Part shown: positions 63,152-64,000 of the stretch, piece by piece
Layout: every line of letters begins with the position of its first letter
How positions within the stretch are numbered: the first letter of the stretch is position 1
NCBI GenBank assembly: GCA_963926475.1
Contig: CAWUXE010000003.1
Location: forward strand, 51,067 to 115,066
Reading direction: 5' to 3'
From: UBA2040 sp002384725
GTDB lineage: Bacteria > Bacteroidota > Bacteroidia > Flavobacteriales_D > Crocinitomicaceae
Length of the DNA: 64,000 nt
Program-made: the position numbers and the translations under genes
Notes under the pieces: model-generated
What the model was told of the DNA's origin: nothing
Seen by the model: the letters and a program-made list of their open reading frames with translations, nothing else
Databases searched by the model: none

Positions 63152-63296
63152 AGTTTATTCAACAACTTTTAAAACGTCAGCCTAAAGTTTTTATTTGAAT
63201 GAATTTGAAATTCCAGTGGGACGAACCTTAAAAAAAGAATTAAAAGAATCCAAAGAATTAAACTTATAATAGATATTGTTTTCATAAATTCAATCG

Positions 63297-64000
63297 CTAC
63301 CCAGCCCACCCTTCTCTATCCAAACTCCGAAAATTAATTGCCTCTGCCAAATGCTGTGTTTCAATGTTCTCCGAACCTTCTAAGTCAGCAATTGTTCGCG
63401 AAACTTTTAATATTCTATCATACGCCCTAGCAGACAATCCCAATCTATCCATCGCTGTTTTGAGAATATTGCTCCCCGCTTCATCGATATGACAAAAGCT
63501 CCGAATATCTGAACTTTCCATTTGGGCATTGCAATAAATACCCTCCCGATTGACAAAACGTTTTTCTTGACGCAGACGAGTTTGCACCACTCTTGCTCGA
63601 ATTTCTTTACTGCCCTCTTTTGGTTGATGGTTGGCGAGTTCATCAAAAGATACAGGAGTTACTTCTACATGCAAATCAATTCGGTCAAGGAGAGGTCCTG
63701 AAATACGGTTGAGATACTTGTGCACGATTCCTGGTCCGCACATACAGTCTTTTTCTGGATGGTTGTAATAACCACACGGGCATGGATTCATCGCAGCAAT
63801 CAACATAAAACCGGCTGGATAATCAACCGTGAATTTTGCTCGAGAAATTGTCACCATTCTATCCTCAAGTGGCTGCCTCATAACTTCCAGAACAGTTCTT
63901 TTATATTCAGGTAATTCGTCCAAGAATAACACGCCGTTGTGCGCCAATGAAATTTCGCCCGGTTGCGGGTACCCACCTCCACCAACAAGCGCGACATCTG
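63297..64000 (-). CDS. YifB/ComM-like Mg-chelatase AAA ATPase (3' part, cut by window edge)
   Basis: The minus frame is open to the window edge and encodes DVALVGGGGYPQPGEISLAH, NGVLFLDELPEY (Walker B region), EVMRQPLEDRMVTISRAKFT, MNPCPCGYYNHPEKDCMCGP with its cysteine cluster, and the closing sensor region LLDRIDLHVEV. The C-terminal helical domain ends FRSLDREGWAG. ComM of this family promotes branch migration during natural transformation; that role is only likely here. The N-terminal Lon-like domain and Walker A lie outside the window. Confidence 0.93.
   Translation of the reverse strand, partial: DVALVGGGGYPQPGEISLAHNGVLFLDELPEYKRTVLEVMRQPLEDRMVTISRAKFTVDYPAGFMLIAAMNPCPCGYYNHPEKDCMCGPGIVHKYLNRISGPLLDRIDLHVEVTPVSFDELANHQPKEGSKEIRARVVQTRLRQEKRFVNREGIYCNAQMESSDIRSFCHIDEAGSNILKTAMDRLGLSARAYDRILKVSRTIADLEGSENIETQHLAEAINFRSLDREGWAG

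Noticed and set aside
63230..63264. Tandem AAAGAATTAA-like repeats in the gap before the YifB gene
   Set aside because: Three short AT-rich copies are too degenerate to call a repeat array; no regular spacing and no CRISPR features.

Overview
The window looks like a chromosome segment of a Bacteroidota bacterium, most probably order Flavobacteriales (a Crocinitomicaceae/Fluviicola-like member is my guess, not proven). It is AT-rich. Secreted proteins end in type IX secretion (T9SS) type A or type B sorting domains. A TonB-dependent receptor starts with a carboxypeptidase-regulatory-like domain. Many genes are preceded by the Bacteroidota -7 promoter box TAnnTTTG and lack a clear Shine-Dalgarno. 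I see no tRNA, rRNA, CRISPR array, transposase, integrase or phage gene, so this is mainly ordinary chromosome with patches of gene decay.

Layout. 1-1190 (minus): 5' part of a GT-C-like membrane glycosyltransferase, cut by the window edge. 1299-3917: alaS. 3.9-7.2 kb: a ragged zone with a YdeI/DUF1801 protein that ends in a CDGSH iron-sulfur motif, a lipoprotein, a methyltransferase, and several remnants and mini-ORFs. 7.2-13.9 kb: a DUF4139 protein, a CIA30-like protein, ispH, an HD hydrolase plus PduO-type cobalamin adenosyltransferase, a frameshifted small secreted protein, a DUF2795 protein, a palindromic intergenic element and an ACP phosphodiesterase. 14.0-18.2 kb: a run of MltF-like transglycosylase, miaA, and an ABC ATPase with its permease. 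18.3-26.9 kb: a thioredoxin-like protein, a large T9SS protein, an M1 peptidase overlapping a serine hydrolase, then a GNAT pseudogene. 27.4-33.5 kb (minus): a T9SS type B surface protein, then an arginase-argS operon. 33.6-36.8 kb: a small secreted protein and ftsK.

36.9-44.7 kb (minus) is the most coherent accessory locus. It holds a secreted lamin-tail-domain protein, a TonB-dependent receptor, a secreted endonuclease I, a 5'-nucleotidase C-terminal-domain lipoprotein and a calcineurin-like metallophosphatase. I read it as a candidate system for degrading extracellular nucleic acid and taking up the products.

45.0-58.4 kb: a DPP-IV-like peptidase, citrate synthase, a SulP transporter with an extra C-terminal region, a DoxX/MauE-thioredoxin fusion, a CAP-domain protein, a GNAT protein, a T9SS sialidase-fold-like protein, a 43-residue lipoprotein and aconitase. 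58.9-60.2 kb: the ribosomal protein operon rpsF-rpsR-rplI. 60.4-63.2 kb: a lipoprotein/FecCD/ATPase importer of the siderophore, heme or cobalamin type, with the three genes overlapping by 4 bases. 63.3-64.0 kb (minus): the 3' part of a YifB/ComM-like AAA ATPase, cut by the window edge.
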